Source: JAKOQB01 sp036824465 (lineage in GTDB: Bacteria; Pseudomonadota; Gammaproteobacteria; Burkholderiales; Burkholderiaceae_F). From it: a stretch of 16,019 nucleotides of DNA. Made by a program: the position numbers and the translations under genes. A model generated the notes under the pieces. The model saw nothing but the letters and a program-made list of their open reading frames with translations, did not search any database and was not told where the DNA came from. This document shows positions 13,524 to 16,019 of the stretch, in pieces; position 1 is the first letter of the stretch; every line of letters begins with the position of its first letter. The stretch is taken from the NCBI GenBank assembly GCA_036824465.1, contig DAITAC010000091.1:1-16019 (forward strand). The letters run 5' to 3'.

Positions 13524-14077
13524 GAATCCGCAACTTCTTCGTCGGCGCCTGCCTGGCCGCGGCGGTGTTGTCGGTGTTCGTCTCGGTCGTCACGCGCCGC
13601 GCAGCGCAGGTGGCCGAGTCGAGCACCGCGGTCGCCACTCGATCCACCTCCATCGAGTGGCCGACCCACTTCCGCGGCCGGCCGCTGACCCAACTTGCGC
13701 TGGCGCCGCTCGATGCGCGCTTTGCGCAGCGCTTTCCCGGCGCGATCGCGCGCTTCTCCGACGGCGCGCAGACACTGGTCGTTCGACGCGTGACGGTGCC
13801 GACGCGCACGCTGCACCCGGCGTGGGACTGCTTTCGCGCTGCCGGTTACGCGCTGACCAACGCAAATGCGCAGATTGATGCTGACGGCGTGCACTGGCGC
13901 TGTTTCATCGCCGCGCGCGATGGCCAGCGCGCACGCGTCTGCGAGCGCATCGTCGAACGCGATCTCGATTCGAGTCGTGCCTGGACCGACGTATCGGCCT
14001 GGTACTGGAGCGCGCTGCAATCGGCCGGACCGTGGTGGGCCATCACCGTGATCACTCCTCTTGGGAGAATGACATGA
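13520..14077 (+). CDS. One-TM periplasmic protein resembling EpsI exosortase partners
   Basis: The gene encodes 185 residues from the ATG that overlaps the exosortase stop (ATGA). One N-terminal membrane helix (about 6-24) is followed by a periplasmic domain. Residues 83-106 read TLVVRRVTVPTRTLHPAWDCFRAAGY-L in broken form. The HPAWDCF-x-AAGY element recalls the HSPE-x-CYP-x-x-GY/W motif of EpsI (DUF3485) proteins that accompany or are fused to many exosortases, and an AWYW stretch near 165 recalls their YWY ending. Similarity is remote and other EpsI features are not obvious, so I give this as inference. Its position between exosortase and glycosyltransferase, with overlaps on both sides, argues for a shared role such as holding or processing the sorted protein. 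Confidence 0.65.
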   Translation: MRIRNFFVGACLAAAVLSVFVSVVTRRAAQVAESSTAVATRSTSIEWPTHFRGRPLTQLALAPLDARFAQRFPGAIARFSDGAQTLVVRRVTVPTRTLHPAWDCFRAAGYALTNANAQIDADGVHWRCFIAARDGQRARVCERIVERDLDSSRAWTDVSAWYWSALQSAGPWWAITVITPLGRMT

Positions 14078-15399
14078 AGAAACTCATTGCACCCCTGGCG
14101 CTGGGCGCGCTGCTCAGCGCGCTGGCGCTCGCAACGCTGGCCGCGATCACGATCGCGGCCAGCGGCGCATTGGCAACCCGACCGGGTGCATGGACCACTC
14201 GCGTGACGGTCGCGCCGCACGCGTCGTTCGCTGTCAATGTGCCCGGCCTGCTGCGCCTGGCGACCACGCCCCTCGGGCTGTGGGTACTGGACGGCCAGAC
14301 ACGCGGCACCGCGCTTGGACAACTGCAGTTTCGCCGCGCCGATCACACTCTGGTCGTGCATTGCGCGCCATGCCGGATCAATGATCACCGGTTGCATGCG
14401 CAGGCCATCACCATCGATTCGATCGAGCTGCGCCTGACGCCGCGCGATGCCGCCACAATCGACGGCTGGCTCGAAACCGGCGGCGTCGTGGTGCCGTTCA
14501 GCGCGCGTCTGCGAGTCGAGGGCATCGACGTCGACTGGTCGCTGGCGTCGACCGACTTGACGGCAATCTATCGGGTGCTTGCGAAGGCGATGCCCGAGGC
14601 CGCCGTTGCCACCATCGACGGTCGGATCCAGGCGAAGGGAACGCTGAAACTCCCCGCCTTCGGCGCTTCCACCCAGGTATCGATCGAAGGCTTCGCGGTC
14701 GGCGGTCTTGGCACCGAACGACTGCAATTCGGCTCGTTCAGCTTCAATTGCAATAGCGATGGCGTGTCGCGGCCGCTGTTGATCGGCGTCGGACAGAAGA
14801 ACTGGATCGACGCCGACGCGCTCGGCACGCTGTTGCCCGCCGCGGTGCTGGCTGCCGAAGACCAGCGCTTCGGCACGCATCCGGGCTATGACGCAGACGA
14901 AATCGCGCACGCGCTGGCACGCACGCCGTCGGGCGGCCCGGAGCGCGGCGCCAGCACGATCACACAACAGGTGGCGCGCACGCTCTTCACCGGCGCCGAT
15001 CGGACTTCCGTGCGCAAACTGCGCGAACTGCTGTACGCCGTCGAAATGGAGCGCACGCTCGGCAAGGCGCGCATCCTCGAGCTATACCTGAACACGATCG
15101 ACTGGGGCCCGGGCATCTGCGGCGCGCACGCCGCGGCGCGCATCTATTTCAAAAAGCCCCCCGCGAAACTCACCGCTCTGGAAGCCGCATGGCTCGCCGG
15201 CATCCTGCGCAACCCGCATACCGCGTACGAACGGCAGTTCCTGGCCGGCGCACCGCGCATCGAACGCGCACAGCAGGTGCTCATGCAGATGCGATCGATA
15301 CCGCGACGCAGCCGTGAACAGGGAGCACGCCAGACACTGGTGTTTGCAGCTGCGCCGGCGGGCGCGACGCTCGCGCCCGCCCGGTACGCGGCGCGCTGA
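14074..15399 (+). CDS. Membrane-anchored GT51 peptidoglycan glycosyltransferase with novel N-terminal domain
   Basis: The protein is 441 residues from ATG 14074, which overlaps the previous stop (ATGA) and has GGGAG upstream. An N-terminal membrane helix (6-29) is followed by a ~215-residue region of beta-rich character that I do not recognise, with a CAPC pair at 97-100. Residues about 250-400 form a GT51 transglycosylase domain: AAEDQRFGTHPG (catalytic Glu262), GASTITQQVART (292-302), RKLRELLYAVEMERTL (314-329, second Glu317), LYLNTIDWGPGICGAHAAARIYF and KLTALEAAWLAGILRNP. All core motifs are intact. There is no penicillin-binding transpeptidase domain, as in MtgA, but MtgA is only about 240 residues and lacks this N-terminal region. 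It should polymerise lipid II into glycan strands. As last gene of the exosortase operon it may make local cell wall at the site where the VIT/vWA protein is attached. Confidence 0.85.
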   Translation: MKKLIAPLALGALLSALALATLAAITIAASGALATRPGAWTTRVTVAPHASFAVNVPGLLRLATTPLGLWVLDGQTRGTALGQLQFRRADHTLVVHCAPCRINDHRLHAQAITIDSIELRLTPRDAATIDGWLETGGVVVPFSARLRVEGIDVDWSLASTDLTAIYRVLAKAMPEAAVATIDGRIQAKGTLKLPAFGASTQVSIEGFAVGGLGTERLQFGSFSFNCNSDGVSRPLLIGVGQKNWIDADALGTLLPAAVLAAEDQRFGTHPGYDADEIAHALARTPSGGPERGASTITQQVARTLFTGADRTSVRKLRELLYAVEMERTLGKARILELYLNTIDWGPGICGAHAAARIYFKKPPAKLTALEAAWLAGILRNPHTAYERQFLAGAPRIERAQQVLMQMRSIPRRSREQGARQTLVFAAAPAGATLAPARYAAR

Positions 15400-15407
15400 A
15401 GCCGCGC

Positions 15408-15908
15408 TCAGGCGAGCGACGCCTCTACGCGAACGACGTCACCCACGCGGATGGCGCCGCTTTCGAGCACGCGCGCGGTCATCCCTCCATGGCCACGCAT
15501 CGCGGCGTAGCCGCCGGGGCCGATCGCCTCCTCCATGCGCGAACAGGGTTGGCAGGGGCCGACGAGCTCGAGCAACGCATCGCCGATACGCAGCCGTGCG
15601 TTCTTCAGCGCCAGCAGATTGATGCCGGAGACGACCAGATTGCGCCGCAGTCCGACCGGATCGACGCTCGCCACGCGCGCCAGCCGCGCGATCACCGCCA
15701 GATGCTCGTGCTGGATCAGCGTGACCTGCCGCGTCGACAGTTCCGCCTCGCTGCGCTGGCCGAGTCGGTCGTCGGCGAGTCCGACCTGTGCGATCGCCGT
15801 GGTTGCCTCGATCGAGCGCGCCGGCATGCGCGCGGCGCCGCGCACAACGATCACTTCGACGCACCCAGCGGCACTTGGTGGCCGATTCAGCTCAGCCAGA
15901 GTCTTCAT
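15408..15908 (-). CDS. MOSC domain protein
   Basis: The gene encodes 166 residues from ATG 15908, which overlaps the stop of the upstream peptidase gene (ATGA). A longer reading from 16016 would run in an alternative frame of that gene and is rejected. MOSC (molybdenum cofactor sulfurase C-terminal) features are VGLRRNLVVSGINLLAL (85-101), IGDALLELVGPCQPCSRME (108-126, with Cys119 and Cys122 at the conserved Cys site), GHGGMTARVLESGAIRVGD (139-157). MOSC proteins carry sulfur to, or bind, molybdenum cofactor; small stand-alone ones such as YiiM reduce N-hydroxylated compounds. The substrate here is unknown. It converges on the glycosyltransferase gene with only 8 bases between stops and no visible terminator. 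Confidence 0.88.
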   Translation of the reverse strand: MKTLAELNRPPSAAGCVEVIVVRGAARMPARSIEATTAIAQVGLADDRLGQRSEAELSTRQVTLIQHEHLAVIARLARVASVDPVGLRRNLVVSGINLLALKNARLRIGDALLELVGPCQPCSRMEEAIGPGGYAAMRGHGGMTARVLESGAIRVGDVVRVEASLA

Positions 15909-16019
15909 TTGGCGAGCAGGGTCTGCTCGAGGAACTTCACCATCGCATAGAAGCGGAAATCCGTGTTGTCCTTGCGCCGGAAACCATGACCCTCGTTGTC
16001 CGCGAGCAGGTACCACACC
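15905..16019 (-). CDS. S9 family (prolyl oligopeptidase) peptidase, C-terminal fragment
   Basis: Only the last 37 residues are in the window; the gene runs off the right edge. They read VWYLLADNEGHGF, then RRKDNTDFRFYAM and VKFLEQTLLAK. This is the usual end of S9 prolyl-oligopeptidase-family serine peptidases, with the catalytic His in the NEGHGF motif. The stop overlaps the MOSC start codon, so the two are probably one transcript. The family call is good although short; the specific subfamily cannot be told. Confidence 0.75.
   Translation of the reverse strand, partial: VWYLLADNEGHGFRRKDNTDFRFYAMVKFLEQTLLAK

Noticed and set aside
1..16019. Mobile element, prophage, CRISPR array or tRNA/rRNA gene
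   Set aside because: Reading both strands showed no transposase, integrase, regularly spaced repeats or tRNA-like cloverleaf. The repeats present are short hairpins and one dispersed-repeat-like element.

Overview
The window is GC-rich, gene-dense bacterial DNA, most likely from a betaproteobacterium. The markers are a DUF1840 protein, 30S protein THX, a RatA-like protein, a CreBC two-component pair and an exosortase/PEP-CTERM-type pair. Burkholderiales or relatives is a reasonable guess, but the sequence does not name a genus. A run of exactly 100 N (12735-12834) shows this is scaffolded draft or metagenome sequence. I found no rRNA, tRNA, CRISPR array, transposase or phage gene, and no gene-free stretch reaches 300 bases. 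The longest, about 215 bases at 9698-9912, holds a terminator-like hairpin and a CreB-box match.

Left part (1-5410), all on the minus strand: a RatA-like/cyclic-nucleotide-binding fusion; a secreted protein made of two copies of one ~76-residue unit, with its own terminator; then, read from right to left, ribosomal protein THX with its own -10 box and terminator, a small lipoprotein, and a beta-alanine catabolic pair. The pair is an omega-amino-acid:pyruvate aminotransferase (bauA type) and a CoA-acylating semialdehyde dehydrogenase (mmsA/bauC type), which together turn beta-alanine into malonate semialdehyde and then acetyl-CoA.

Middle (5588-9697), plus strand: a tiny membrane protein, a DUF1840 protein overlapping a membrane diguanylate cyclase, then the response regulator CreB and sensor kinase CreC. 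A repeat-like inverted element sits across the creB/creC junction and encodes the tail of CreB.

Right part (9799-15399), plus strand, is the most interesting region. A perfect match to the CreB box (TTCAC-N6-TTCAC) lies upstream of five closely packed genes: a secreted VIT-domain-like protein; a VIT/von Willebrand A protein ending in a PEP-hydrophobic-Arg sorting tail; an exosortase with Cys, Arg and His catalytic residues (N-terminus lost in the N gap); a small one-TM protein resembling EpsI; and a membrane-anchored GT51 peptidoglycan glycosyltransferase with an unrecognised N-terminal domain. The last three boundaries are 1-4 base overlaps. This looks like a dedicated exosortase with a single visible target, under CreBC control and standing where creD would be expected. 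It parallels the known proteobacterial dedicated sortase system (class GN sortase, VIT/vWA target, PdsRS), with an exosortase instead of a sortase and a cell-wall glycosyltransferase added.

At the right edge, minus strand and convergent with this operon, are a MOSC-domain protein and the C-terminal end of an S9 (prolyl oligopeptidase family) peptidase.
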